This document shows, in pieces, positions 24,845 through 33,585 of a DNA stretch of 64,000 nt (within the stretch, counting starts at the first letter, position 1; every line of letters begins with the position of its first letter). The position numbers and the translations under genes were made by a program. The notes beneath the pieces were generated by a model, which ran no database searches, was not told where the DNA came from, and saw only the letters and a list, made by a program, of their open reading frames with translations. This DNA comes from Nonomuraea guangzhouensis (GTDB lineage: Bacteria; Actinomycetota; Actinomycetes; Streptosporangiales; Streptosporangiaceae): assembly GCF_019396345.1 (NCBI RefSeq), contig NZ_JAHKRM010000011.1, positions 124,001 through 188,000 on the forward strand, written 5' to 3'.

Positions 24845-25168
24845 GCCAACTGTTACAAGACATCACCTATGGGGCTTTTTCAGTGTTGTATGGTGTGGCG
24901 TATGTCCAGTCCTGAGGCGTCAAGACACTAGCCACCTGTCCTTCGGTGGCTTCCTGTGGTGGCACGCGGCAACGCCCGCGCCTTTCGTCACCCTCGCCGG
25001 ACTGATTCTGGCCAGCCGGACCTGGCCTCATTTCACCTTTTCACGCGGTAGCGCGCGCATTCGTACGACCTGATCGGGGTGCGCGGCGCGCTGCTCGCGA
25101 TGCCTTTGGCCTTTCAACGCGGTCTTTTCAACGCGGTCTTTTCAACACGGTCGTGGAGTTATCTGCTC
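24845..25168. promoter_or_regulatory. Long upstream region of the exporter
   Basis: A 324-base gap between the HxlR start and the exporter start. It holds an AT-richer stretch near 24845-24900, a 9-codon ORF (24902-24931, MSSPEASRH), an inverted repeat GCCACC-N8-GGTGGC at 24931-24950 directly after that ORF, and three 14-base direct repeats near the exporter start. A short leader ORF followed by a hairpin would suit attenuation, but there is no direct proof. I saw no supported gene here. Confidence 0.4.
25113..25153 (+). repeat. Three 14-base tandem repeats before exporter start
   Basis: The unit TTCAACGCGGTCTT occurs at 25113-25126 and 25127-25140, with a third copy (TTCAACACGGTCG) at 25141-25153. 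The copies end 15 bases before the chosen start of the exporter gene, so they overlap its 5' leader. They could be regulator sites or a slippage-prone leader element. Confidence 0.8.
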
Positions 25169-26347
25169 ATGCCCATCGCCATCTACATCCTCGGACTGGC
25201 GGTATTCGCCCAGGGAACGTCCGAGTTCATGCTCTCCGGGCTGGTCCCGGACATCGCCAATGAACTGAATGTGTCCATCCCCGCCGCCGGCGCGCTGACG
25301 TCCGCGTTCGCCGCCGGAATGATCGTCGGAGCGCCGCTGATGGCGGTGCTCAGTCTGCGCTGGCCACGTAGGCGGGCGCTGCTCGTCTTCCTGGTCGCGT
25401 TCATGCTCGTGCACGTCGCCGGTGCGCTCACCACCAGCTTCTCGGTGCTCCTGGTGACCCGGGTGCTCGGAGCGCTGGCCAACGCCGGTTTCCTCGCCGT
25501 GGGGCTGGCGACGGCGGCCGGCATGGTCCCGCCGAACGCCAAGGGGCGGGCCACCTCCATCCTGCTGGGCGGCATCACGCTCGCGTGCGTGGCCGGGGTC
25601 CCCGCCGGTGCCGTGCTCGGTCAGGCGTTCGGCTGGCGGGCGGCGTTCTGGGCCGTGGCCCTGATCTCCCTGCCGGCCGTCGTCGCCGTGGTGCGCTCGG
25701 TGCCGGCGGTCGGCGACCCGGACGGGACCCGTCCCGGCGCGCGGCGCGAACTGCGGGCACTGCGCGACCCGCGACTGCTGGTCGTACTGGTGCTGGCCGC
25801 GCTGGTGAACGCCGCCACGTTCTGCACCTTCACGTACCTGACACCGCTGGTCACCAACGTGAGCGGCTTCTCCGAGGGCTGGGTGCCGGCGCTGCTGGCG
25901 TTGTTCGGGCTCGGGTCGTTCGCCGGCGTGACCATCGGCGGCCGCCTGTCCGACACGCGGCCGATGCGGGTCCTCATTCTGGGCGGGATCGCCCTGCTCG
26001 CCGGGTGGGTGCTGTTCACGTTCACAGCTGGCAGCCCGGTCGCCACGTTCCTGCTCGTCTTCGTCCAGGGCACCCTCTCGTTCGCCGTCGGCTCGACGCT
26101 GATCGCCCAGGTTCTGTACGCGGCGACCCAGGCACCCTCGCTCGGCGGCTCCTTCGCCACGGCGGCCCTCAACGTGGGCGCGGCCGCCGGCCCAGCCATC
26201 GGCGGCGCCACCATCGCCGCCGGGCTCGGCTACCGATCGCCGCTGTGGGTCAGCGCCTTGCTGGTGGCGGCGGCGTTCGGCATGGCGGGCGTCGCCCAGG
26301 CCGTACGGCGGGTACGGACCGCATCGCACGAGGAGATCCCGGGATAA
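25169..26347 (+). CDS. MFS exporter, Cmx/CmrA chloramphenicol-efflux type
   Basis: A 12-helix major facilitator of 392 residues. The N-terminus MPIAIYILGLAVFAQGTSEF, the SIPAAGALTSAFAAG loop, RWPRRRALL (motif A) and PPNAKGRATS-LLGGITLACVAG match the Cmx/CmrA group of actinobacterial chloramphenicol exporters. ATG 25169 has GGAG ten bases upstream and puts the first helix at the usual place; the reading frame is open back to 25079, which would add 30 residues. Divergent from the HxlR gene. Actual drug range is not shown by sequence. Confidence 0.87.
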   Translation: MPIAIYILGLAVFAQGTSEFMLSGLVPDIANELNVSIPAAGALTSAFAAGMIVGAPLMAVLSLRWPRRRALLVFLVAFMLVHVAGALTTSFSVLLVTRVLGALANAGFLAVGLATAAGMVPPNAKGRATSILLGGITLACVAGVPAGAVLGQAFGWRAAFWAVALISLPAVVAVVRSVPAVGDPDGTRPGARRELRALRDPRLLVVLVLAALVNAATFCTFTYLTPLVTNVSGFSEGWVPALLALFGLGSFAGVTIGGRLSDTRPMRVLILGGIALLAGWVLFTFTAGSPVATFLLVFVQGTLSFAVGSTLIAQVLYAATQAPSLGGSFATAALNVGAAAGPAIGGATIAAGLGYRSPLWVSALLVAAAFGMAGVAQAVRRVRTASHEEIPG

Positions 26348-26359
26348 ACCAGCCATCTG

Positions 26360-27670
26360 TCAGGAGACCAGCGGTCCGTTCCGTGCCTTCCTCGTCGAGA
26401 CCAGCCCGGCGATCAGGCCGCTCACGGCGCAGACCACCACGAGCCCCAGGTACTCCGGCAACGAGTAGGCGAACCACAGCTCGCCCGTGACCGCCTTGCC
26501 CATGGCAGTGAGTGAGGCGGCGGCGATTCCCGTCCCGAGCAGCGCCCCCGCGCACGTGACGATCAGGGACTCCCAGCCCACCGCCCGGGCGAGCTGCCCC
26601 GGCTGCGCGCCCGCCGACCGCAGCAGCCGGAACTCCTCCGCCCGCTCCGCCATCGACATGGCGGTCGCGTTCAGCACCGAGATCACCGTGTACGCCACCG
26701 CCGACCCCACCAGCACGGGCGCGACCCACGCCGCCGGTCCGACCCGCGTCACGCCTGCCGCCGCGTCGGAGGTCGCCACGGCGAACAGGAAGGTGCACGC
26801 GAGCGCCACCGTCAGCATCACCGGAGACGCCACCGCCATCGCCCGGCGCGGCTGCGTGATCAACGAGGACCTCGCCAGCATCCCCGCGCCCGGGTCGAGC
26901 AACGCCACCGGACCCCCGAGCGTCCAGCCCATCGCCCGGAGCAGCAGCGGGCCCAGCGCCGACGCCCCCACGCAGAGCGCCATCGTCGCCCCCATCCCGG
27001 TCGGGAACGTACCTGAGGCCTTCACCTGCGGCACCAGCCACAACAGCACGGCTCCGCCGGCCAGCGCCACCACCCCGGTAACCGCCCGAGGCCACGGCAT
27101 GAGGCGCTGCTGCGCCGCGCTCTCCCGCAGCACTTCGAGTGGCCCCGCACGCACCGCCTTGCGCGCCGCGACCCGCGCGGCCGACAGCGTCACCACCAGC
27201 CCGACCACCAGCGCCAGCACGAACGGCCCCGGCGTGACCTCGACCGGGACACCCCGGGGCGCGAACCCGACCACGCGCAGCAACGCGGCGAGCGCCTCGG
27301 CGTACGGCACGGCCAGCGCGCAGCCCGCCGCGCCCGCCAGCACGGCCACCACGAGCGCCTCCGCCCCGACCAGCCGGCGCACCTGCCGCGGCGTCATCCC
27401 GACCGACCGCAACAGACCCCAGGTCCTGCGCTGGCGCAGCACGTGCAGGCTCAGAGTCCCCGAGACCACGAAGATCGACGTGAATCCCGACACCAGCGCG
27501 GACAGGACCAGCAGCCCCATGATCCCGTTCAGCTCGTCGTCCGCACCCGCGCCGACGACCAGCAGGCCGCTGCCGCTCACGAACATCACCGCCATGACCA
27601 CGGCCACGAACGAGCCGACGAAACCCGTCACGTTGGTCCGCACGTTGTTCCAGGCGAGCATGAGTGTCAT
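26360..27670 (-). CDS. FtsX-like ABC transporter permease
   Basis: A protein of 436 residues with two FtsX-type modules: an N-terminal helix, three helices near residues 50-170 (after ADDELNGIMGLLV), a linker, then three more near residues 320-430 (YTVISVLNATAMSMAERAEEFRLLRSAGA). RRTWGLLRSVGMTPRQVRRLVGAEA and the paired EFRLLRSAGAQPGQLARAVGWES are the conserved cytoplasmic coupling loops. The start overlaps the ATPase stop by 4 bases. With the ATPase it should form a MacB-like exporter for lipids, peptides or antibiotics. Confidence 0.9.
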   Translation of the reverse strand: MTLMLAWNNVRTNVTGFVGSFVAVVMAVMFVSGSGLLVVGAGADDELNGIMGLLVLSALVSGFTSIFVVSGTLSLHVLRQRRTWGLLRSVGMTPRQVRRLVGAEALVVAVLAGAAGCALAVPYAEALAALLRVVGFAPRGVPVEVTPGPFVLALVVGLVVTLSAARVAARKAVRAGPLEVLRESAAQQRLMPWPRAVTGVVALAGGAVLLWLVPQVKASGTFPTGMGATMALCVGASALGPLLLRAMGWTLGGPVALLDPGAGMLARSSLITQPRRAMAVASPVMLTVALACTFLFAVATSDAAAGVTRVGPAAWVAPVLVGSAVAYTVISVLNATAMSMAERAEEFRLLRSAGAQPGQLARAVGWESLIVTCAGALLGTGIAAASLTAMGKAVTGELWFAYSLPEYLGLVVVCAVSGLIAGLVSTRKARNGPLVS

Positions 27671-28392
27671 CGACGCCCGCCCAGACGCATGCTGATCTGG
27701 TCGGCCGACGGCTTCTCCAGGACGTCCACGATCTGCCCATCGGTCAAGAACAGCACGGTGTCCGCCCAGGCCGCGGCCTCGGCGTCATGCGTGACCATCA
27801 CCACCGTCTGCCCGAACTCGTCGACCGCCTCCCGCAGCAGCGCCAGCACCTCGTGCCCGGTACCGCGATCGAGCGCACCTGTCGGCTCGTCGGCGAAGAG
27901 CACCTCCGGCCGGCCGAGCAGCGCGCGGGCGATCGCCACCCGCTGCTGCTGTCCACCGGAAAGCTGCGGCGGCCGATGCTTCTCCCGCCCGGCCAGGCCG
28001 ACCCGGTGCAGCAGCTCACGCACGCGTGCCGGGTCGGGCCGCCGCCTGGCCAGCCTGCTCGGCAAGATCACGTTCTGCCAGGCCGTCAAGGACGGGACCA
28101 GGTTGAACGCCTGAAAGATGACCCCGATCCCATCCCGGCGGAGCACGGCCAGCTCTTTCTCCCGCAGGCGGGTGATGTCCCGCCCGGCGATGCGAACGGC
28201 ACCCGACTGCGGCCGGTCCAGCCCTGACGCGCACTGCAGCAACGTGCTCTTCCCCGAACCTGACGGGCCCATGATCGCGGTGAAACTGCCGCGCGGAAAC
28301 CCGACACTGACCTGGCGAAGCGCGGCCACTTCCACGGCGCCGCTGCCATATGTCTTGGTCACTCCGTCAAGAAGGACCGCGTGATCACTCAT
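27667..28392 (-). CDS. ABC transporter ATPase (MacB/LolD type)
   Basis: An ATP-binding subunit of 241 residues. Walker A is GPSGSGKST at 42-50, then VIFQAFNLVPSLTAWQNV with the Q-loop, signature LSGGQQQR, Walker B VLFADEPTGALD and switch VMVTHD. I chose ATG 28392 (MSDHAVLL); starts at 28428 or 28506 add residues without family similarity. It precedes and overlaps the permease gene. The LolD/MacB sequence type agrees with an FtsX-like partner. Confidence 0.93.
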   Translation of the reverse strand: MSDHAVLLDGVTKTYGSGAVEVAALRQVSVGFPRGSFTAIMGPSGSGKSTLLQCASGLDRPQSGAVRIAGRDITRLREKELAVLRRDGIGVIFQAFNLVPSLTAWQNVILPSRLARRRPDPARVRELLHRVGLAGREKHRPPQLSGGQQQRVAIARALLGRPEVLFADEPTGALDRGTGHEVLALLREAVDEFGQTVVMVTHDAEAAAWADTVLFLTDGQIVDVLEKPSADQISMRLGGRR

Positions 28393-28528
28393 GATCTTCA
28401 GCCTGTCGGTGCCGCTGCCGTGCTTCATCGGGTATCGCCCCGGCCCACCCCTGAACCACCCCTGAGACCATCGTGCTGCCGGGTTGCGGCTCTGGCCGTC
28501 TTCCACGCGGGGCTGCCATAGTCGCTAG

Positions 28529-29041
28529 GTGGATCATCGTTCCAACACCTGGGTTCAGCGTCGGTTACGGTCGCTGTTCTGGCTGGAGTTGCTCAACATC
28601 CCCCTGCAGGCGGTGCTCTGGTTCGGCCTGGTGGGGTTTCCGGTGACGGCGGGAAACAGCGTGGGTTTCGCGTTGTTCGCGCTCCTCTTGGTGGAGGGGG
28701 CCGGGTATTGGTCCGCCAAACTCCGCCAGATCGCCACGCGGAACAAGTCCCTCCCAGGAGCTGGAGCCTTCGTGATCGCCCGCACGGGTAACGTTGCCGT
28801 GCTGGCCGCTGGATTGCTGTTCATCGTCTGGGCGGTGGTGACCGATCCAGGGGCGGGAAGCTGGCCGGGTCTGGGGTTCGGTCTGTTCGCGGTGCTGGAG
28901 CAGGTGAATTACTTCCATGTCCAGCTCATGTACGACACCGCGGCGGATCTCCGCTATCTGCGCTCGCGTGGCTTGCGCCGTGCCCATCTGGCCCGCGATC
29001 TCGCAGTCCAGGCCCGCCAGACATCGTTGCCACCCTCGTGA
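28529..29041 (+). CDS. Small integral membrane protein
   Basis: A protein of 170 residues with about four hydrophobic segments (LFWLELLNIPLQAVLWFGLV, VGFALFALLLVEGAGY, GNVAVLAAGLLFIVWAVV, WPGLGFGLFAVLEQVNYF) and a basic C-terminal tail. GTG 28529 lacks a strong ribosome site. It is divergent from the ABC ATPase, 136 bases away. I do not recognise the family and can only say it sits in the membrane. Confidence 0.7.
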   Translation: MDHRSNTWVQRRLRSLFWLELLNIPLQAVLWFGLVGFPVTAGNSVGFALFALLLVEGAGYWSAKLRQIATRNKSLPGAGAFVIARTGNVAVLAAGLLFIVWAVVTDPGAGSWPGLGFGLFAVLEQVNYFHVQLMYDTAADLRYLRSRGLRRAHLARDLAVQARQTSLPPS

Positions 29042-29365
29042 CGCCGGCCTCGGGTCCAGCAGATGAACCAGCTCGGGCTGGTGTCTAGGCAACCGATGAC
29101 GACGCCCTATCTTGTTCAGGCGGCGATCCGACTGCGTCGACGGCGCCCACGGAGATGATCGTGATGTCGTCTTCCTTCACCACCGCCCCGCTCTGAGATG
29201 ATGAAGCCGCAGCTCTCAGCCAACGACGGTGCAAGTCAAGAAGCCCAGCGGTTCACCGGTCTCGAGTACGAGCAGGCGCTCGAACTCACTGATGATCACG
29301 GGGTGGCCGTACTCATGTGGCCTCAACAGCAAGATCACGAAGTGTCACTGCCTAGGAGGCAGCGT
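29042..29365. other. Intergenic region before P450, no gene supported
   Basis: A 324-base stretch between the small membrane protein and the P450. The frame of the P450 stays open back to 29198, but the added residues do not look like P450 and the strong AGGAGG site lies at the internal ATG 29366. On the minus strand a short frame reads VKEDDITIISVG, which recalls the DDIT tail of PP2C phosphatases, but nothing of a phosphatase precedes it. I see no supported gene here. Confidence 0.5.
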
Positions 29366-30679
29366 ATGCCCACGAAGCCGTCCCTGCCCGAGGTGGTCGC
29401 GGCGCTGTTACGCCGAGACCCGGTCGTGCTGTGTACCCGGCTGGCGCTCACACACGAAGGAGTTGCCCGGCTGCCAATCCCGGGGCGCCGGAAGTTCTGG
29501 GTGGTGAGCGATCCCGAGTGCCTGCATCGAATTCTGGTCACCGACGCGACACAGTTCGACAAGGGCGGGCCCATCTATCGGATCATCGCCGATGCCCTGG
29601 GCGAGGATGGCCTGTTCACGGTGAACGATGAGGCGACCTGGCGCCTGCTGCGCCAGATCATGAATCCCGCCTTTCGCCGAGCCGAACTGCGCACCGTAAT
29701 GGAGTTGACGGCCGATGCTTGGCGGAGCCGCATGGACGCATGGGATCTGCGCGGTCCGATAGAGCTCTTCAGCGAGCTGAAGCTGCTGAGTGTCGAGGTG
29801 TTGATGCGGCATGCGCTGGGGAGCGCAGTCGACACGGCCGAGCTCACGAAGCTCGCCCTGCCGGTCTTCGACGGCATGGCGGGGCGAATCTTCCTCCCGC
29901 GTTGGGCACCCGGGGCGAGCGGCTATCGAAAGGCCATCGCGGCGCTGGACGGCAGAGTCAGGTCAATCATCTCCGCGCGCCGGGATCAGGGCACCGAGGC
30001 CGGTGACCTGCTTGGGCAGCTGATGACCGCCACCGATCCGCAGACCGGTCACCGCCTGAGCGACCGGCAGGTACGAGACCAGGTCTTCACGCTGTTGATG
30101 GCGGGATTCGACTCCACGGCAACCGTGCTGTCGTGGGCGTGCGTGCTTATGGCCGAGCGAGGGGATCAGTTGGACCGGCTACGGACCGAGGTGGCCAATG
30201 TCTGCGCGGACCGCACCCCTACGCTGGAGGACCTTCCGCGGCTCGTCACCGCGCAGGCTCTGCTGCAGGAGTCGCTGCGCCTGCATCCCGCGTTCCCCAT
30301 GTTCTTCCGCAACGTCAAGGCAGAGACTCAACTGGGTAAGCACCGGCTCGCTGTGGGCGACCAGATCATCATCGCCCCCTATGCGACGCACCGCGATCCA
30401 GCCCGATGGCCGGGCCCGGCGGGCTTCGACTCCGGCCGATTCGCCGACAGGCTCGACCACGAGCAACGGGCCGCTTATCTGCCGTTCGGCGAGGGAAAGC
30501 GGAAATGTATCGGTGAGGACATGGCCACCATGACCGGGCTTCTCATCCTGGCTATGTTGGCGCAGCGGTTTACCGCCTTTCGCCGCCCGGACGGCCATAG
30601 CGGCCAGGCGGCCCGATACGCGATGACCCGTCCATCGAGGGACAACGCCCGCTTGATCCTCACGCCGATCGATGAGTAG
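29366..30679 (+). CDS. Cytochrome P450
   Basis: A P450 of 437 residues. Visible motifs are the I-helix oxygen-binding AGFDSTAT, the K-helix ESLRLHP (ExxR) and the heme loop FGEGKRKCIGED with Cys381 as the axial ligand. The I-helix and heme loop are of the CYP4/CYP102-like (long-chain fatty acid or terpene) sort rather than the short CYP105 sort, judged by eye. ATG 29366 has AGGAGG six bases upstream. No ferredoxin or reductase gene is adjacent, so electron supply must come from elsewhere. Substrate unknown. Confidence 0.93.
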   Translation: MPTKPSLPEVVAALLRRDPVVLCTRLALTHEGVARLPIPGRRKFWVVSDPECLHRILVTDATQFDKGGPIYRIIADALGEDGLFTVNDEATWRLLRQIMNPAFRRAELRTVMELTADAWRSRMDAWDLRGPIELFSELKLLSVEVLMRHALGSAVDTAELTKLALPVFDGMAGRIFLPRWAPGASGYRKAIAALDGRVRSIISARRDQGTEAGDLLGQLMTATDPQTGHRLSDRQVRDQVFTLLMAGFDSTATVLSWACVLMAERGDQLDRLRTEVANVCADRTPTLEDLPRLVTAQALLQESLRLHPAFPMFFRNVKAETQLGKHRLAVGDQIIIAPYATHRDPARWPGPAGFDSGRFADRLDHEQRAAYLPFGEGKRKCIGEDMATMTGLLILAMLAQRFTAFRRPDGHSGQAARYAMTRPSRDNARLILTPIDE

Positions 30680-30729
30680 GCCGACCTGGCTAGTAGCGGG
30701 CGAGTTCGACGACCGGGGGTGAGCGGGAG

Positions 30730-30761
30730 AAAGCCCAGATCAGAGCGTACACGCGGGCTTT
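30730..30761. terminator. Hairpin between convergent genes
   Basis: AAAGCCC at 30730-30736 pairs with GGGCTTT at 30755-30761, with an 18-base loop. It lies at the convergent ends of the P450 (plus) and the membrane protein gene (minus) and includes the latter's stop. It could end transcription both ways, but the loop is long and the stem is modest. Confidence 0.4.
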
Positions 30762-31645
30762 GCAGCGGGACAGCTCACCAGCGAGGCGGCCGAAATCGGA
30801 TGCAGTGTGCCGAGTGCGGCGATGAGCTCCGCCTCGGGCACGGCTTCACCCTCGATTTGCACGAGGGCCCGCGCATGCCTGGCGACGACCAGAATTTCGC
30901 CGTCGGGGTCCCTCCTGACCCATCGATCGCCGCCGAGTGATCGGCAGGGATTGCTCTCATAGCCCCACGAGCCGGTCGGGTACGGATCGACGCAGGCGGC
31001 CTCGGGTGTGGCGACCGTACCCGGACGGATGAACAACCGGACCCGCGAACCGGACCCGCGGCCGTACTCGAGGAAGACCACAGGGCTGCCGTCCTCCCCT
31101 TCACCCGGTGACACCTCGGTCGCGTACAGGGACAAACCCATCGGCGCCCGCGGGGCGAGCAAGGGAACGCCCGCCACCTCGAAGGCCCGCACCTCCTGCC
31201 AACGCCTATAGGGCTCCTGAATGGCGCCCGAGGCCACCAGCACACTGGCCAGCAATCCGGAGATCGTGATCCGGACCCACCAAGCCCCGCTCTCGCCCAC
31301 CCACCAGGCCGCCGCGACGAAGCCGACCACCGCCGCGAGCACGTACACGCCGGTCGTCAGCCGCTCATCGAACCCGAAGAGCCGGTGATCGGGCACCAAG
31401 CGCATCAAGACAGTGTCCAAGATCACGGTTGCGACGCCCCCGACGACCGCGACGCCACCCCAGCGCGGCATCCGTAACAGGCGTGCCAGCACAGCGCCCA
31501 CCACGAAAGGGATGACTAGGATCACCAGGTTGTTGAAAACCGTCCCCAGCTCGCGCTCCTGAGCGATCGAGTCCAGGTCGACGGCGGCGGCGGCAATGCC
31601 GACCACCAGACCGACTAACGCCCCCTTTGTCCTCACCATCACCAT
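30740..31645 (-). CDS. Membrane protein with extracytoplasmic C-terminal domain
   Basis: A protein of 301 residues. Four hydrophobic helices occupy about the first 150 residues (ALVGLVVGIAAAAVDL, LVILVIPFVVGAVLARLL, GGVAVVGGVATVILDTVL, VYVLAAVVGFVAAAWWV), then another near ITISGLLASVLVASG. The soluble remainder has four cysteines in the last 80 residues (ACVDPYP, NPCRSLGG, SCPAAKPACTL) that could form disulfides outside the cell. ATG 31645 was chosen; an upstream TTG at 31684 has no ribosome site. No family recognised. Confidence 0.7.
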   Translation of the reverse strand: MVMVRTKGALVGLVVGIAAAAVDLDSIAQERELGTVFNNLVILVIPFVVGAVLARLLRMPRWGGVAVVGGVATVILDTVLMRLVPDHRLFGFDERLTTGVYVLAAVVGFVAAAWWVGESGAWWVRITISGLLASVLVASGAIQEPYRRWQEVRAFEVAGVPLLAPRAPMGLSLYATEVSPGEGEDGSPVVFLEYGRGSGSRVRLFIRPGTVATPEAACVDPYPTGSWGYESNPCRSLGGDRWVRRDPDGEILVVARHARALVQIEGEAVPEAELIAALGTLHPISAASLVSCPAAKPACTL

Positions 31646-31726
31646 TATCCGATCTTCGAGGCGATGAGATGCGATGTTGCGCAAACTGGGAATTTGACCA
31701 GGTAGTTGGGAGAGTGGCCCCGGTGG

Positions 31727-32167
31727 TCAGCGCGCCTTGGGGAAGGCGGCGCGCAGTTCGGATCGGTTGACGATGAACGCGGCTGGTACGAGAGCAAGAG
31801 CACCTGCGACCTGCAACGCCACGAACCACAGCGGCAGGGCACCGGGAATGCCGTCGATGGCGATGATCGCGATCGGCACGATGACCGAGATGATGCGCAC
31901 GCGTACGTAAGCCCATCGCGCTCCCCGTGAGGCGAGGACGGCCAGCCAGTACGTCACCACGGCGCTCGCGAACATCCCACCGGTTCGCCCCCACATGAAC
32001 GAAGTCACCTCACGGCCCGTGACCGAGAGGATGACGATCACGATGAGGACGGCGACGCTGAACGCGCCATAGACCGCGACGAATCTCTTCACCTTGCCGA
32101 AGGCCTGTTGGGTGTGCGGGTGGTTGACGTAGCCGGCCTCGGCGGTGGTGCGGTCAGGAGTTTCCAT
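31727..32167 (-). CDS. Small membrane protein next to two-component system
   Basis: A protein of 146 residues with four predicted helices (FVAVYGAFSVAVLIVIVILS, GMFASAVVTYWLAVLA, IISVIVPIAIIAI, LWFVALQVAGALALVPAAFIV). GAGGA lies about 11 bases before the ATG. It is divergent from the sensor kinase, so it may be a target or accessory of that system. The layout recalls DesK-type systems, which often control a neighbouring membrane protein. Function unknown. Confidence 0.7.
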   Translation of the reverse strand: METPDRTTAEAGYVNHPHTQQAFGKVKRFVAVYGAFSVAVLIVIVILSVTGREVTSFMWGRTGGMFASAVVTYWLAVLASRGARWAYVRVRIISVIVPIAIIAIDGIPGALPLWFVALQVAGALALVPAAFIVNRSELRAAFPKAR

Positions 32168-32250
32168 GATGGCTTCTTCCTCGTCTTGTCTGGAGTGGTG
32201 TCGACGTTAGGAAGCGCGACAGGTGGTGCGGTATGCGGCTGGACGTACAG

Positions 32251-32314
32251 GTGGGTGGGGCTAGACCCACTTCACCGCCGATCTGGCGGGGACACGGCTC
32301 TGTGCGGTGCACAG
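32251..32314. promoter_or_regulatory. Two inverted repeats in divergent region
   Basis: Within the 176 bases between the membrane protein and the sensor kinase are two inverted repeats: GTGGGT-N8-ACCCAC at 32251-32270 and CTGTGC-GGT-GCACAG at 32300-32314. Either could be the site of the LuxR-type regulator encoded downstream. This is suggested by position and symmetry only. Confidence 0.45.
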
Positions 32315-32343
32315 TGAAAGCACCGAAGTGAGAAGGAAGAGTC

Positions 32344-33585
32344 ATGCAAAAGTGGGTGGCGAGTGTCGCCGTGGGGTTCGTCCGCGCGTGCGTCGTGGTG
32401 GTCGTCAGCATGCTGGTCCCGGCGGTGTGGGCCGCTGCCGCAGGGCTGTGGATCTGGTGGTGGGGCGGGAACCCGTGGTCGGGGATTGCGCCGTTCTTGT
32501 GGGCATGTATCGGCACGTTCGCCCTGGCCCGCCCGGCGTGCCGGATGGCCCGTTCCCTCGTCGCGAAGTGGACGGGCACCGTCATTCCCGCCGCATACCG
32601 GCAGCCCGGTCCGATCACACAGATGTCGACCGGCTACTGGTGGAACGGCCACTCCTACGAGCGCACCAGCCGCGACGCCCGCCTAGATCAGCAATGGCGA
32701 ACCCGGTGGCGCGATCCCGCCATCTGGCGTGACCTGCGATTCACCGCGATCGCACCGATCACCGCGGGCGTGGTCGCCGCCGTCCCGCCGGCCGGAGCCG
32801 CGGCAGCGGTCTTCGGGCTGTTCCAGTCGTCGCCCATCGTCTGCGTCGCCGGCGTGGTCGTGGCCGTCGCCAGTGCCCCGTACGCCTGGCGGGCCCTCGA
32901 GCCGGTAGCCGTCCGCTTCCTGCGTCCGTCGCCCGCGATGACGCTGGCCGACCGGGTGGATGAGCTGACGGCCCAGCGCGCCGACACCACGATCGCGCAG
33001 GCCGCCGAGATCCGCCGGATCGAGCGGGACCTGCACGACGGAGCGCAGGCCCGTCTGGTCGCGCTCGGGCTCTCTCTGGCGACCGCGGAGAAACTGATGG
33101 AAACCGACCCCGACCAGGCCAAGGCGCTGATGCGGGAAGCACGAGCGGGCGCCACCACGTCACTGACCGAGCTCCGCGAACTGGTCAAGGGCATCAACCC
33201 GCCAGTGCTGACCGAGCGAGGGCTCATCGATGCCGTTCGCGCTCTCGCCCTGGACAGTCCGCTCGAAACGACGGTCAGCGCCGACGTTCAGCCCCGGCTG
33301 GAGCCGCCGATCGAGTCCGCCCTGTACTTCGCGGTCGCCGAACTGCTGACCAACGCGGTCAAACACGCCCATGCCACCCGAGCGCGCATCTCCATCGCCC
33401 GGGACGACACCGGCATCGTCGTCGAGGTCGAGGACAACGGCCGGGGCGGAGCCGGCGTACGAGCCGGCGGTGGACTCGACGGGCTGCACCGCCGCCTCGC
33501 GGTCTTCGACGGCACCCTGGAGATCACCAGCCCGGCAGGCGGTCCGACCCGCGCGAGAATGGTGGTGCCATGCGCATCGTTGTAG
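32344..33585 (+). CDS. Sensor histidine kinase, DesK/NarL class
   Basis: A membrane sensor of 413 residues. Two N-terminal helices (about 8-65) and two more (about 133-182) surround a short loop. The HisKA_3 dimerisation box is RRIERDLHDGAQARL with the phosphoacceptor His231. The HATPase region has AELLTNAVKHAHATRA (N box), VEVEDNGRGG (G1) and GGGLDGLHRRLAVFDG (G2). AAGGAAG precedes the ATG. Its last 16 bases overlap the regulator gene, so the pair is co-translated. The signal is unknown; few residues are exposed, so membrane state is a likely cue. Confidence 0.93.
   Translation: MQKWVASVAVGFVRACVVVVVSMLVPAVWAAAAGLWIWWWGGNPWSGIAPFLWACIGTFALARPACRMARSLVAKWTGTVIPAAYRQPGPITQMSTGYWWNGHSYERTSRDARLDQQWRTRWRDPAIWRDLRFTAIAPITAGVVAAVPPAGAAAAVFGLFQSSPIVCVAGVVVAVASAPYAWRALEPVAVRFLRPSPAMTLADRVDELTAQRADTTIAQAAEIRRIERDLHDGAQARLVALGLSLATAEKLMETDPDQAKALMREARAGATTSLTELRELVKGINPPVLTERGLIDAVRALALDSPLETTVSADVQPRLEPPIESALYFAVAELLTNAVKHAHATRARISIARDDTGIVVEVEDNGRGGAGVRAGGGLDGLHRRLAVFDGTLEITSPAGGPTRARMVVPCASL

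Noticed and set aside
24843..25073. 76-codon plus-strand ORF before the Cmx-like exporter
   Set aside because: It starts within the HxlR start region, has no ribosome site or family features, and overlaps regulatory DNA.
29042..29365. Minus-strand DDIT segment as a PP2C phosphatase remnant
   Set aside because: Only about 12 residues resemble the phosphatase tail and no upstream phosphatase domain is present in any frame.
29198..29365. N-terminal extension of the P450 from 29198
   Set aside because: The added 56 residues lack P450 character, and the strong AGGAGG site is at 29366.
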